A DNA stretch of 64,000 bases, taken from NCBI RefSeq assembly GCF_024753145.1, contig NZ_JANUGU010000001.1, positions 744,001 to 808,000 of the forward strand, read 5' to 3'. A program made the translations under genes and the position numbers. Origin of the DNA: Massilia terrae (GTDB lineage Bacteria; Pseudomonadota; Gammaproteobacteria; Burkholderiales; Burkholderiaceae_D). Under the pieces are notes generated by a model. The model saw nothing but the letters and a program-made list of their open reading frames with translations. It made no database searches and had not been told where the DNA came from. Position 1 is the stretch's first letter; each line of letters starts with the position of its first letter. Positions 8,637-17,633 of this stretch are shown here, in pieces.

Positions 8637-9395
8637 ATGATCGAGCAAACAGCGGTTCAGGCTTTCGAGACAATCGGCATCGAGGCGGTCGAATCCATGT
8701 TCGACGCCTTGAACGACATTGCATTTTTCGTCAAGGACAGGGAAGGGCGCTATCTCAGCATCAACCGCACCATGGTCCGGCGCTGCGGAGTCCGGCACAA
8801 GCGGGACGTGCTGGGAAAGACCGCGCTGGAACTGTTCCCGCGAGCGCTGGCCGAAACCTATCTGGCACAGGACCGGATGGTGATCGACAAGGGCGTGGCG
8901 ATCGACAAGCAGCTGGAATTGCATATCTACCCCGGGCGCAGCCGTGGCTGGTGCATCACGAAGAAGACGCCGCTGTACGGCAAGGATGGGACAGTGATCG
9001 GCCTGATAGGAACCTCGCAAGACCTCGGCTTGCTCGACGACCTGCATCCCGCCTACGGAAAGATCGCGCAGATCGCGCAGACCATCAGCGAAAAGTATCA
9101 GGAGAATATTTCGCTCAAGGCCTTGGCGGAGGAGGCCGGACTATCGCTGTCGCGGGTGGAGAGGCTATTCCAGAAGGTGTTTCACCAATCCCCGCGACAA
9201 CTTTTATTGCAGTGCCGGCTGTCCGCCGCCAGGACCCTGATCGAGCAAAAGCCCGGCACGAAAATCGCCGAGATCGCCTATGAATGCGGGTACACGGACC
9301 ACAGCGCTTTCAGTCGCCAGTTCAAGGCCTATGCCGGCATGAGCCCGACCGAATACGGCGTGCGGATGCGCAAAGGCCTTGAAGCGACGGACTAG
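8637..9395 (+). CDS. PAS-sensing AraC family transcriptional regulator
   Basis: About 252 residues from ATG 8637, chosen for GGAGGAAACG immediately upstream; a GTG 18 bases earlier would lie before this site. An N-terminal PAS domain (about 20-135; [18 protein letters not shown] and [11 protein letters not shown]) is joined to a C-terminal AraC double helix-turn-helix. The first HTH is [20 protein letters not shown]; the second ends in the family signature [20 protein letters not shown]. It is divergent from the deaminase-led operon and its stop codon overlaps that of the convergent epimerase. This is the expected place for the regulator of hydroxyproline catabolism. The PAS pocket could bind hydroxyproline or a pathway intermediate, which is inference. 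Confidence 0.9.
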   Translation: MIEQTAVQAFETIGIEAVESMFDALNDIAFFVKDREGRYLSINRTMVRRCGVRHKRDVLGKTALELFPRALAETYLAQDRMVIDKGVAIDKQLELHIYPGRSRGWCITKKTPLYGKDGTVIGLIGTSQDLGLLDDLHPAYGKIAQIAQTISEKYQENISLKALAEEAGLSLSRVERLFQKVFHQSPRQLLLQCRLSAARTLIEQKPGTKIAEIAYECGYTDHSAFSRQFKAYAGMSPTEYGVRMRKGLEATD

Positions 9396-10330
9396 CGCGC
9401 TTGTGGAATGCCCCACGCGAACGGGTCGTTGTCATCGAAGAGCAGGGTGGCTTCGCCGCTGATCCAGGCGCTGCCGCGGATGGTCGGCGCAATGCGCTCC
9501 GCCTCGCGCCGGTAGCTGCCTTCGAACACGCTGCCGATGATGCTTTCCTGGCGCCAGACCGCGCCTTCGGCCAGCTTGCCGTCAGCCGCCAGGCAAGCCA
9601 GCTTGGCGCTGGTGCCGGTGCCGCAGGGCGAGCGGTCATAGGCCTTGCCCGGGCACAGGACGAAGTTCCTGCTGTCGGCAGCATTCGATGAGGAAAACAG
9701 CTCGACGTGATCGATGGGCGCGCCGCCGCTGCCGGTGATGCCCTGGTCGCGCAGGCTGTCCATGATTTTTTCGGAAAACTGCATCAGGGCAGGGATGTTT
9801 GACGGCGCGATATCGGCAGCGCCGCCGTCGACAAGGAAGAACCAGTTGCCGCCCCACGCGATATCGCCGGTCACGCTGCCGTAGCCCTCGACTTCGAGCG
9901 CGACACCCTTGCGCAGGCGATAGGACGCGACATTGTCGACGCTCACGGCACCATCCGCGTGAAGTTCGGCGGTGACGACGCCGACCGGCGTGTCGATGCG
10001 GTGCCGTCCCACCGTGATGCGACCCATGTGGGCCAGCGAAGCGACCAGGCCGATGGTGCCGTGCCCGCACATGCCGAGATAGCCGACGTTGTTGAAGAAG
10101 ATCGCGCCGGCGACGCAATCCTCCGCATGCGGTTCGCAGAGCAGGGCGCCGACCAGGACGTCGGAGCCGCGCGGCTCGCACACCGTGCCGGTACGGATAT
10201 GGTCATGCTGCTCCCGCATCAGGGCGAGCCGTTCGGCCAAGGGGCCGGTGCCCAGGTCGGGGCCGCCGCCGACGATGAGGCGGGTCGGTTCGCCGCCGGT
10301 ATGCGAATCGATGATCGATATTTTTTTCAT
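9392..10330 (-). CDS. lhpA: 4-hydroxyproline 2-epimerase (proline racemase family)
   Basis: About 312 residues from ATG 10330 ([17 protein letters not shown]), the canonical start of this family; longer frames upstream add unrelated sequence. Both catalytic cysteines are at the family positions: C88 in GMCGHGT and C236 in [10 protein letters not shown]. This two-Cys pattern marks proline racemases and hydroxyproline epimerases, not the Ser/Cys or Thr/Cys dehydratase variants. It converts trans-4-hydroxy-L-proline to cis-4-hydroxy-D-proline, the substrate of the neighbouring dehydrogenase. It is transcribed separately from the rest of the operon. Its TAG overlaps the regulator's TAG within a CTAG palindrome at 9392-9395. 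Confidence 0.92.
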   Translation of the reverse strand: MKKISIIDSHTGGEPTRLIVGGGPDLGTGPLAERLALMREQHDHIRTGTVCEPRGSDVLVGALLCEPHAEDCVAGAIFFNNVGYLGMCGHGTIGLVASLAHMGRITVGRHRIDTPVGVVTAELHADGAVSVDNVASYRLRKGVALEVEGYGSVTGDIAWGGNWFFLVDGGAADIAPSNIPALMQFSEKIMDSLRDQGITGSGGAPIDHVELFSSSNAADSRNFVLCPGKAYDRSPCGTGTSAKLACLAADGKLAEGAVWRQESIIGSVFEGSYRREAERIAPTIRGSAWISGEATLLFDDNDPFAWGIPQAR

Positions 10331-10522
10331 GGTCCCTGCTTCGAGTGTTAGCAGGCCAAGACTACCGCAGGCGCAGCGCATGGTCTTGTGCGTTTTAGGC
10401 GGCATCGCGCTGTAAAAAGGCATATTGGCCGCGCTTGCGCCTGCCTTGACTTTTCAAGGACGTGATTCCAGAATCTGCCGCGCTCCCCAACCCCTTGCCG
10501 GCCACTCACACCAGGACGCTTC

Positions 10523-11479
10523 ATGACCAGACCCGCTGGCTCGCCCGAGCCACTAACCCGATTCGCCACGACCTTGCGCCGCGCCGCGCTGCTGTGCTGC
10601 GTGCTCGCGCCACAGGCCTTCGCCGCCAACATCCTGTTCGTCGGGAACAGCTTCACCTTTGCCGCCGGTACCCCAATCATGCAGTACCGGGCCAACACGG
10701 TGACCGACCTGAACCAGAACGGAACGGGCGGTGTCCCGGCGCTGTTCAAATCGTTCACGGCCCAGGCCGGGCTGCATTACGACGTCTTCCTCGAGACGAA
10801 TCCCGGCGTGGGGATCGACTGGCATCTGGATCACGCCTTGGGAAAAATCGGCCAGCGCCGCTGGGATACCGTGGTCTTGCAAAGCTATAGCACCCTCGAT
10901 GCCGCACACCCCGGCGATCCCGCCACCCTGGTCCGTTCGGTCAAGCGCATGGCGCAGGTGCTGAAGGACAAGAACGCGTCCGTCGATATCCGCCTGATGG
11001 CGACGTGGTCGCGCGCGGACCAGACCTATCTGCCGACCGGCCATTGGTACGGCAAGCCGATCGTCGCCATGGCGAACGATGTCCGCGCCGGCTACGACCA
11101 GGCCGCCGCCGGCGCCGGGCTGGTGAACCGTGTGATTCCGGTCGGCGAAGCCTGGAATCGCGCGATCCAGTCTGGCGTCGCGGACGCCAATCCCTTCGAC
11201 GGCATCGATCCGGGCAAGGTGAACTTGTGGGGCACCGACAATTACCACGCCAGCGTGTACGGCTACTACCTCGAAGCGCTGACGATCTTCGGCAGCATCA
11301 CCGGCCGCGATCCGCGCGCGATGGGACCGCAGGAATGCGCCGCGGCCGATCTCGGCATTTCGCCCGAATCCGCGGTCGCCCTCCAGCACATCGCGCACGA
11401 GCAGTTGAGCGCTTCCGGCGTCGCGCTGGCGTCGTCCACACCGGCCGCCAAACACGTCGCCTGCGCAACGCTGCGATGA
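10523..11479 (+). CDS. Secreted SGNH/GDSL-like hydrolase domain protein
   Basis: A 318-residue protein with an N-terminal signal (hydrophobic run ALLCCVLAPQAFA, cleavage after AFA near residue 34). The mature protein starts with ILFVGNSFTF, a block-I SGNH motif with the nucleophile in GNSFT. The block-V dyad appears near the end as DNYHASVYG (D-x-x-H). Between them lie a WDTVVLQSYS strand and MATWSRADQTYLP. This pattern fits secreted SGNH enzymes related to the DUF4886 group, which are often carbohydrate or lipid esterases. It is transcribed in the same direction as the following TonB receptor but is separated from it by a hairpin and a strong promoter. A deacetylase or esterase role on glycan side chains is inference. 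Confidence 0.75.
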   Translation: MTRPAGSPEPLTRFATTLRRAALLCCVLAPQAFAANILFVGNSFTFAAGTPIMQYRANTVTDLNQNGTGGVPALFKSFTAQAGLHYDVFLETNPGVGIDWHLDHALGKIGQRRWDTVVLQSYSTLDAAHPGDPATLVRSVKRMAQVLKDKNASVDIRLMATWSRADQTYLPTGHWYGKPIVAMANDVRAGYDQAAAGAGLVNRVIPVGEAWNRAIQSGVADANPFDGIDPGKVNLWGTDNYHASVYGYYLEALTIFGSITGRDPRAMGPQECAAADLGISPESAVALQHIAHEQLSASGVALASSTPAAKHVACATLR

Positions 11480-11486
11480 ATCCGGC

Positions 11487-11524
11487 GACCCGGCCCACGG
11501 CGGCCGGGTCCCCAACGTTGTTTT
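11487..11524 (+). terminator. Probable terminator after the SGNH gene
   Basis: A nine-base-pair GC-rich stem (GACCCGGCC with GGCCGGGTC, loop CACGGC) lies eight bases after the SGNH stop. The downstream U-tract is weak (TTGTTTT about ten bases later), so termination may be partial. Confidence 0.5.
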
Positions 11525-11569
11525 CCAATCTCCTCCCGTGGCGTCGCCCGACGTTCTAAAACAAAACAA

Positions 11570-11598
11570 TTGACAAAAAACAGCGCCCGCCGCACTAT
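11570..11598 (+). promoter_or_regulatory. Promoter of the TonB receptor-halogenase-GH20 unit
   Basis: A perfect -35 box TTGACA (11570-11575), a 17-base spacer and CACTAT (11593-11598) as -10. The same -35/spacer/-10 combination recurs at 35684-35712 upstream of the GH3 gene, each followed 12-14 bases later by a GGAAACGTTTCC-type operator. Confidence 0.7.
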
Positions 11599-11611
11599 CG
11601 GCCCTGAGGAA

Positions 11612-11627
11612 TTGGGAACGATTCCAA
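11612..11627 (+). promoter_or_regulatory. LacI-type operator A1
   Basis: TTGGGAACGATTCCAA, a 16-base pseudo-palindrome centred on CG, starting 14 bases after the -10 box. One of five such sites in regions regulating beta-glucan genes; presumed target of the LacI protein at 33152-34165. A repressor bound here would block initiation. Confidence 0.75.
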
Positions 11628-11686
11628 TTTGGGGAGACCGGTCGGCTTGCATTGACCATTCGATAACAATTAAATTCCGCCTAGAC

Positions 11687-14488
11687 ATGAAAAAACCAGC
11701 ACCCATGAAGTCGCGCCAGCCGGCGCGCCTTTACCAACGCTTTCAGATCAAGCCGATTGCGGCAGCTTGCACGCTGCTGCTGGTGTCCGGCGCAGGCTAT
11801 GCGCAAGAAGTCACCGACACCACCCAGACCGTCGTCGTGACCGGCATCCGCAAGGGGATCGAAGGCGCGATCGAAGCGAAGAAGGCGTCGAACCTGATCA
11901 TCGAGGCGGTGTCGGCGGAAGACCTCGGCAAGCTGCCCGATTCCAGTATCGCCGACTCGATCGCCCGCCTGCCGGGCCTGGCCGCGCAACGGGTCGACGG
12001 CCGCCCGTCGGCGATTTCGATCCGCGGCCTGGGCCCGGACTATGCCGGTTCCGTGATCAATGGCCGCGAAGTGGTGAGCTCGGGCGACGGCCGCGCCGCC
12101 GAGTACGACCAGTTCCCGTCCGAACTGGTGAACCAGGTGCTGGTCTACAAGACGCCGGATGCGACCCTGGTCGGCCAGGGCCTGTCCGGCACGATTGACA
12201 TTCGTCCGGCCATGCCGCTGGATTTCCAGGGCCGCCAGATGTCGGTCAACGTGCGCGGCGAGAAAAACTCCTACGGCAAGCTGAACGCCAATGGCGCCAG
12301 CGGCGTGGGCAACCGGATCAGCGCGTCCTACCTGAACCAGTTCCTCGACCGCACCGTCGGCTTCTCGATCGGTTTCGCCCACCTCGATTCGCCGGGCCAG
12401 GCCAAGAATTACGAATCGTGGAAATACGGTGACTACGTCGGCCAATGGGGCGCCGGCGCCACCGGCTTGCCGGCCGGCTCGGTGGCCTCGCAGGGCTTCA
12501 CTGCCAGCAACGTGTCCAGCAAGCAGAAGCGCGATGGCTTGATGAGCGTGCTGGAATACCGTCCGAACAAGAATTTCCGGACCGAAGTGGACATGTACTA
12601 TTCCAAGTTCACCCAGGACCGCGTCACCAACCAATGGACCGGCGACCTCGGCTTGTGGGCCGACCCGGCCTCGGCCTATTCGAACGTCGGCACGTCCAGC
12701 CTGAACGGCAACACCGTGGTCTCCAGCGGCACCGTGGCCAACGGCACCAACATCATCGACGACAAGAATTTCAACCGCACCGACGACATCCGTTCGGCCG
12801 GCTGGAAGAGCGAGCTGAAGCTGGATCCGAAATGGACCACCAGCCTGGACGTGGGCCTGTCCAAGGCCAAGCGCCACGAGCGCCTGATCGAATCGATCGC
12901 CACCGCGCAGCCGGGCAAGGCGATCTTCAAGTTTTCCGGGCTGGACAGTGAATCCGATCCGGGCTGGTCGACCAACCAGGATCTGACCAATCCGGCGCAG
13001 GTGACGCTGACCAACAACCCGAACTGGGCGCAACTGGTGACGCCGAGCTACACCGACGAGATCAAGTCGCTCCGCCTCAACGCCGCGCGCACGCTGGACA
13101 GCACGCTGTTCAGCAAGGTCCAGTTCGGCATCAACCAGACCCGTCGCGACAAGGTGGTCAACTCCGCCGAATACAGCCTGGCGCTGGCCCATGACAATAT
13201 GGCGATCCCGGCCAATGCGCTGGCCGGCACCACCAATATCCGGATGGGCAATATCGACAACAACATCCTGGCGTGGAACGTGCCGGCCATCCTCGGCCTG
13301 TACACCGCGACGTCGAAGAATCCGTGGGACGCCAAGGACCAGGCCTATTCGATCCACGAACGGGTGACCACCAGCTACGCCAAGCTCGACATCGACACCG
13401 ACCTGGGCAAGGTCCCGGTGCGCGGGAACCTCGGCGTCCAGGCGGTGCATACGCAGCAGCTGTCGAACGGCTTCGCCTGGAACGACAGCAGCACGCCGGG
13501 CGCGCCAGGCGCGGGCTCCGTGATTCCGGTCACCGGCGGCGCCAAGTACACCGACTACCTGCCCAGCCTGAACCTGAACTTCGAGCTGATGCCCGACCTG
13601 TACGCCCGCGTCGGCGCGGCCAAGACCATGGCCCGCCCGCGCATGGATGATATGCGGGCCGGCGCCGACCAGCCCAAGCTGACCGCGGTCGCGCTCGGCT
13701 CCAGCGTCGGCACCTGGTCCGCTGGTTCGGGCGGCAAGCCGGACCTGCAGCCGTGGCGCGCGAAGTCGCTGGACTTCTCGCTGGAGAAATATTTCGGCAA
13801 GAGCAGCTATATCGCGGCCGCCATGTTCTACAAGAAGCTGCAGACCTTTATCTACAACCAGACCACGACCCGGGATTTCAGCGGCTTCCCGAACTATTCG
13901 AACCTGACCCCGGGCTGCCCGGTCTCCAACCAGTCCTGCAACCCCAACCTGGGCACCATCTCGGCGATGGCCAACGGCGAGGGCGGCAAGGTGTACGGCA
14001 TGGAGCTGAGCGCCTCGCTGGATGGTTCGCTGCTGACCCCGGTCCTGTCCGGCTATGGCGTGGTCGCCAGCGTGTCCGGCACCAGGAACCAGCTGCCGGA
14101 CGACAATAACGGCAACAAGATCAACCTGGACGGCTTCTCCGGCGTGGTCAACAGCGTCACCGCCTATTACGAGAAGAACGGCTTCTCCACCCGGATCAGC
14201 CGCCGCTATCGTTCGGCCTTCACCGCCTCGACCCGCAGCATCCTGCTGAGCACGGAGTATTCCTCGCACATCGACGCCGAGTCGCAAGTCGACTTCCAGC
14301 TCGGCTACTCGTTCGAGCAGGGACCGTACAAGGGCTTGTCGATCCTGCTGCAGGTGAACAACGTGACGAATGCGCCGTCGGCGGAGACGGCCGGACCGGA
14401 AATTGGCGGCAACGGCAAGGGCCTGCTGCCGTGGAAGTACAACACCTACGGCCGCCAGTTCCTGCTGGGCGCGTCCTACAAGTTCTGA
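11687..14488 (+). CDS. TonB-dependent receptor (Xanthomonas/Caulobacter carbohydrate type)
   Basis: About 933 residues from ATG 11687; ATG 11705 is an equally plausible start and neither has a clear ribosome site. In-frame sequence upstream contains the promoter and operator, so it is not coding. A signal peptide (PIAAACTLLLVSGAGYA) precedes the TonB box region VVVTGIRK. The plug domain follows (DLGKLPDSSIADSIARLPGL, SIRGLGPDY) and then a long beta-barrel ending in the terminal aromatic motif GRQFLLGASYKF. The plug layout matches the TonB-Xanth-Caul subgroup found with polysaccharide loci. It should import large gluco-oligosaccharides across the outer membrane with energy from TonB-ExbBD. It is followed by a strong terminator, so the halogenase gene may depend on partial read-through or its own promoter. 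Confidence 0.93.
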   Translation: MKKPAPMKSRQPARLYQRFQIKPIAAACTLLLVSGAGYAQEVTDTTQTVVVTGIRKGIEGAIEAKKASNLIIEAVSAEDLGKLPDSSIADSIARLPGLAAQRVDGRPSAISIRGLGPDYAGSVINGREVVSSGDGRAAEYDQFPSELVNQVLVYKTPDATLVGQGLSGTIDIRPAMPLDFQGRQMSVNVRGEKNSYGKLNANGASGVGNRISASYLNQFLDRTVGFSIGFAHLDSPGQAKNYESWKYGDYVGQWGAGATGLPAGSVASQGFTASNVSSKQKRDGLMSVLEYRPNKNFRTEVDMYYSKFTQDRVTNQWTGDLGLWADPASAYSNVGTSSLNGNTVVSSGTVANGTNIIDDKNFNRTDDIRSAGWKSELKLDPKWTTSLDVGLSKAKRHERLIESIATAQPGKAIFKFSGLDSESDPGWSTNQDLTNPAQVTLTNNPNWAQLVTPSYTDEIKSLRLNAARTLDSTLFSKVQFGINQTRRDKVVNSAEYSLALAHDNMAIPANALAGTTNIRMGNIDNNILAWNVPAILGLYTATSKNPWDAKDQAYSIHERVTTSYAKLDIDTDLGKVPVRGNLGVQAVHTQQLSNGFAWNDSSTPGAPGAGSVIPVTGGAKYTDYLPSLNLNFELMPDLYARVGAAKTMARPRMDDMRAGADQPKLTAVALGSSVGTWSAGSGGKPDLQPWRAKSLDFSLEKYFGKSSYIAAAMFYKKLQTFIYNQTTTRDFSGFPNYSNLTPGCPVSNQSCNPNLGTISAMANGEGGKVYGMELSASLDGSLLTPVLSGYGVVASVSGTRNQLPDDNNGNKINLDGFSGVVNSVTAYYEKNGFSTRISRRYRSAFTASTRSILLSTEYSSHIDAESQVDFQLGYSFEQGPYKGLSILLQVNNVTNAPSAETAGPEIGGNGKGLLPWKYNTYGRQFLLGASYKF

Positions 14489-14504
14489 GCCTGTTTGTAG
14501 CCTG

Positions 14505-14536
14505 ACCCTGCCGTCCCCCCCGGCAGGGTTTTTTTT
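14505..14536 (+). terminator. Rho-independent terminator after the TonB receptor
   Basis: Nine-base-pair stem ACCCTGCCG/CGGCAGGGT with a TCCCCCC loop, followed directly by eight T. It lies between the receptor and the halogenase-like gene and would reduce expression of the downstream genes relative to the receptor. Confidence 0.9.
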
Positions 14537-14560
14537 ATCGTATTCATGGCAGGGACGCAG

Positions 14561-16069
14561 ATGCAAGAAAAGAATATCCGGGACATCGTGATCGTCGGCG
14601 GCGGCACCGCGGGCTGGATGACCGCCGCCGCGATGACGCGCATCCTGAAGGGCGACTACCGGATCCGCCTGGTGGAATCGGACGACATCGGCATCATCGG
14701 TGTGGGCGAGGCCAGCATTCCCCACCTGGCCACCTTCAATTCCATCCTCCGCATCGACGAAGCCGAATTCATGCGGGCCACGCGCGGCACCTTCAAGCTG
14801 GGCGTCGAGTTCGTCAACTGGGGCGCGCTCGGTGACCGCTACGTGCACGGCTTCGGCAAGCTGGGGCCGGAGCTGGACGGGCTGCCCTTCCACCATTTCT
14901 GGCTGCGCCAGATGCAGGAAGGGAAGCCCAGCGATCTCGCCAAGTATTCCATCAACACGGCGGCGGCGCTGCAGGCCAAGTTCATGCGCGCGCCGGCCGA
15001 CATGGCTGGTTCGCCGCTGGGCGAGATCGTCCAGGCATACCACTTCGACGCCGGCCTGTATGCCCGTTACCTGCGCGGGCTGGCCGAGCAGGGCGGGGTG
15101 CGGCGCACCGAGGGCAAGGTGGTGCGGGTGGTGCAGCGCCCGGCCGACGGCTTCATCGAGGCGGTCATCATGGAAAGCGGCGAGAGCATCGGCGGCGACC
15201 TGTTCATCGACTGTTCCGGCCTGCGTGGCCTGCTGATCGAGCAAACTCTCAAGACCGGCTACGAGGACTGGTCGCGCTGGCTGCCCTGCAACCGCGCGGT
15301 GGCGGTGCCGTCCAGCGCGGTCGAGCCCCTGATCCCGATGACGCGCGCCACCGCCCATACGGCCGGCTGGCAGTGGCGGGTGCCGCTGCAGCACCGGATC
15401 GGCAATGGCCACGTCTACTGCAGCGAATTCATGGGCCAGGACGAGGCCACCGCCATCCTCCTGGACAACCTGGATGGCCAGCAGCTGGCCGAACCGCGCC
15501 ATATCGCCTACACGTCCGGGCGGCGCAAGAAAATCTGGAACAAGAACTGCGTGGCGATCGGGCTGGCCGCCGGCTTCTTCGAACCGATCGAATCGACCAA
15601 TATCCACCTGATCCAGACCGGCATCCTGCGGCTCCTGACGATGTTCCCGCGCGCCGGCTTCGACGCCGCCGACATCGCGGAGGCCAATGCCCAGGCCCAG
15701 ACCGAGTACGAGCGCATCCGCGACTTCATCGTCCTGCACTACAAAGCCACGCGGCGCGACGACTCGCCGTTCTGGAACTACTGCCGCACCATGGACATCC
15801 CGGACAGCTTGCAGCACAAGATGGACCTGTATCGCAGCAATGGCCGCCTGGTCCATTCCGAAAAAGACTTGTTCGGCGAAGTCAGCTGGCTGCAGGTAAT
15901 GCATGGCCAGCACATCGAGGCGAAGGGCCATCACCCGTTTGCCGACGTCCGTCCGGCCGCCGAGGTGGCCGAATTCCTGGGCGACGTGGAGCAGGTGGTG
16001 CGCAAATGCGTCGACTTCATGCCCAGCCATGCCGACTACGTCCGCCAGTACTGCGGCGTGCCGGACTGA
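14561..16069 (+). CDS. Flavin-dependent tryptophan halogenase-like protein
   Basis: About 502 residues from ATG 14561, preferred to ATG 14546 because GCAGGGA precedes it, while 14546 directly follows the terminator T-run. The FAD motif GGGTAGWM (13-20) is intact. The lysine that forms the chloramine or positions HOCl in PrnA-type halogenases is present at K79 (RGTFKLGVEF). The halogenase fingerprint W-x-W-x-I-P appears as GWQWRVP. Such proteins often sit beside TonB receptors in Xanthomonas and Caulobacter glycan loci and not in antibiotic clusters; most have unproven substrates. No flavin reductase or biosynthetic gene is adjacent. It shares a unit with GH20 downstream (19-base gap). The fold and catalytic residues are clear; the substrate is unknown. 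Confidence 0.9.
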   Translation: MQEKNIRDIVIVGGGTAGWMTAAAMTRILKGDYRIRLVESDDIGIIGVGEASIPHLATFNSILRIDEAEFMRATRGTFKLGVEFVNWGALGDRYVHGFGKLGPELDGLPFHHFWLRQMQEGKPSDLAKYSINTAAALQAKFMRAPADMAGSPLGEIVQAYHFDAGLYARYLRGLAEQGGVRRTEGKVVRVVQRPADGFIEAVIMESGESIGGDLFIDCSGLRGLLIEQTLKTGYEDWSRWLPCNRAVAVPSSAVEPLIPMTRATAHTAGWQWRVPLQHRIGNGHVYCSEFMGQDEATAILLDNLDGQQLAEPRHIAYTSGRRKKIWNKNCVAIGLAAGFFEPIESTNIHLIQTGILRLLTMFPRAGFDAADIAEANAQAQTEYERIRDFIVLHYKATRRDDSPFWNYCRTMDIPDSLQHKMDLYRSNGRLVHSEKDLFGEVSWLQVMHGQHIEAKGHHPFADVRPAAEVAEFLGDVEQVVRKCVDFMPSHADYVRQYCGVPD

Positions 16070-16088
16070 GTACCAAGAAAGCGCAAGT

Positions 16089-17621
16089 ATGCTGACCGAC
16101 ACCAGAGCTGCACTGCCGCGCCTTGTCGCGGCGTTTCTCGGCGCCTGCGCCATCGCCGTGAGCGCGCAGGCTGCGCCCGTGCTGGCCGCCGGCGATGCCG
16201 TCATTCCGCGGCCCATGCAGGCCAGCGCCGGCCAGGGCGTGTTCGTGCTCGGCCCGGCCACGCCGGTGATCGGCCGCGGCGCGGCTGCGGCGACGGCGGC
16301 GCAACTGGCGGCTGCGCTGCATCTCCCTATTGGCGCAGGCAAGAGCCCGGCAATCGTGCTGGAGATGGCGCCACCCGCCGCCGGCGCGCGCCCGGAAGCA
16401 TACGCGCTGTCGGTCGCGCCGGACCGGATCCGCATCCGTGCGTCCGATAGCGCGGGGCTGTTCTATGGCGCCCAGAGCCTGCGCCAGCTGGTGCTTGCCG
16501 CCCATGGCGCGCCCTTGCCCGCGGTGGAGATCTCCGATGCCCCGCGCTTCGCCTGGCGCGGGCTGCTGGTCGATGTGGCCAACCATTTCTTCCCGAAGCA
16601 GGTGCTGATGGGGATCATGGACCAGATGGCCTACTACAAGCTCAACGTCCTGCATCTGCACCTGACCGACGACAGCGGCTGGCGCCTGGCGATCCCGGCG
16701 TATCCGAAACTGACGGAAAACGAGGACGGCCAGTTCTACACCGCAGACGACATCCGTGCCTTGGTGGCTTACGCGGAGGAGCGCCACATCACGGTGGTGC
16801 CGACGGTGGAGATGCCCAGCCACGCCGGCACCTCGGCGCGCGCCTATCCCCAGTTCTTCGACGGCGGGCATAGCATCAACCCGGCCAATCCGGACAGCTA
16901 CCGCTTCATCGAGGCCGTGTTCGCGGAAGTGGCGCGCCTGTTCCCGTCGCCAGTCCTGCATTTCGGCGGCGACGAACTGGCCTTGGGCAGCAACTGGAAC
17001 TCGCTGCCGGAGGTGCAGGCGCTGCGCCAGCAACTGGGCGGCAAGGACCTGCGCGCCGTGGAGGGCCACTTCGACCGGCGCGTGGCGCAGATCATCCGCG
17101 GCCTGGGGCGCCAAGCGATGGCATGGGACGAAGCCTTCAGCGCGGGCGTGGACCACACGGTGATCCAGTGGTGGCGCAAAGCCCATCCCGAGGCGCGCGA
17201 CCAGGCGGTGAAGGCCGGCTTCGACGTGGTGCTGTCGCCGGTGGACCAGGTGTATTTCGATTATCCGCAGGGCCTGGGCGAACCGGGCGCGCCATGGGAG
17301 GGCAACGACAACGGCCCGACTTCGCTGGCCAAGGTGCTGGCGTGGGAGCCTGTGCCGGCGGACTATACGCCGGCCGAGTTGTCGCGCGTGCGCGGCGTGG
17401 AGGCCTGCATCTGGACCGAATACATCCGCACCGAGAGCTTCCTGCAGTTCATGCTGTATCCGCGCATGATGGGCTTCGCGGAAGTGGCCTGGTCACCGGC
17501 CGGCCCGCGCGACATGGAGAAGTTCGAAGCCCGGCTGCAGCCGCAGGTCGAACAGCTGGACGCCGCCGGCATCACTGTGCGCCACGGTCCGGACGACGCG
17601 TCGAAGTACATGGTGCATTGA
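16089..17621 (+). CDS. GH20 family beta-N-acetylhexosaminidase, secreted
   Basis: About 510 residues from ATG 16089; the frame upstream overlaps the halogenase and is not family-like. Signal peptide to about residue 28 (AVSAQA-AP). An N-terminal GH20b-like alpha/beta domain (about 35-145) precedes the TIM barrel. The catalytic Asp-Glu pair is D295-E296 in HFGGDEL, and the barrel shows RGLLVDVANHFFP, LHLHLTDDSGWRL and PTVEMPSHAG. It releases terminal GlcNAc or GalNAc from chito-oligosaccharides or glycans by substrate-assisted catalysis. The metal-free active-site context is complete, so the enzyme should be active. It ends 12 bases before the convergent esterase gene. In a beta-glucan locus it could handle fungal wall chitin. 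Confidence 0.93.
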   Translation: MLTDTRAALPRLVAAFLGACAIAVSAQAAPVLAAGDAVIPRPMQASAGQGVFVLGPATPVIGRGAAAATAAQLAAALHLPIGAGKSPAIVLEMAPPAAGARPEAYALSVAPDRIRIRASDSAGLFYGAQSLRQLVLAAHGAPLPAVEISDAPRFAWRGLLVDVANHFFPKQVLMGIMDQMAYYKLNVLHLHLTDDSGWRLAIPAYPKLTENEDGQFYTADDIRALVAYAEERHITVVPTVEMPSHAGTSARAYPQFFDGGHSINPANPDSYRFIEAVFAEVARLFPSPVLHFGGDELALGSNWNSLPEVQALRQQLGGKDLRAVEGHFDRRVAQIIRGLGRQAMAWDEAFSAGVDHTVIQWWRKAHPEARDQAVKAGFDVVLSPVDQVYFDYPQGLGEPGAPWEGNDNGPTSLAKVLAWEPVPADYTPAELSRVRGVEACIWTEYIRTESFLQFMLYPRMMGFAEVAWSPAGPRDMEKFEARLQPQVEQLDAAGITVRHGPDDASKYMVH

Positions 17622-17633
17622 AGGGCTGGCAGC

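Noticed and set aside
10443..10458. CCTTGA/TCAAGG hairpin upstream of the SGNH gene as an operator
   Set aside because: A single six-base palindrome with a four-base loop, no second copy and no spacing to a recognisable promoter.
14561..16069. Halogenated natural-product gene cluster
   Set aside because: No synthetase, flavin reductase or tailoring gene is adjacent; neighbours are a glycan-type receptor and a hexosaminidase.
11681..16435. Very long antisense open frame opposite the receptor and halogenase genes
   Set aside because: It mirrors two well-supported genes and has no family features. Such frames are common in GC-rich DNA; the same holds opposite 48619-52305.
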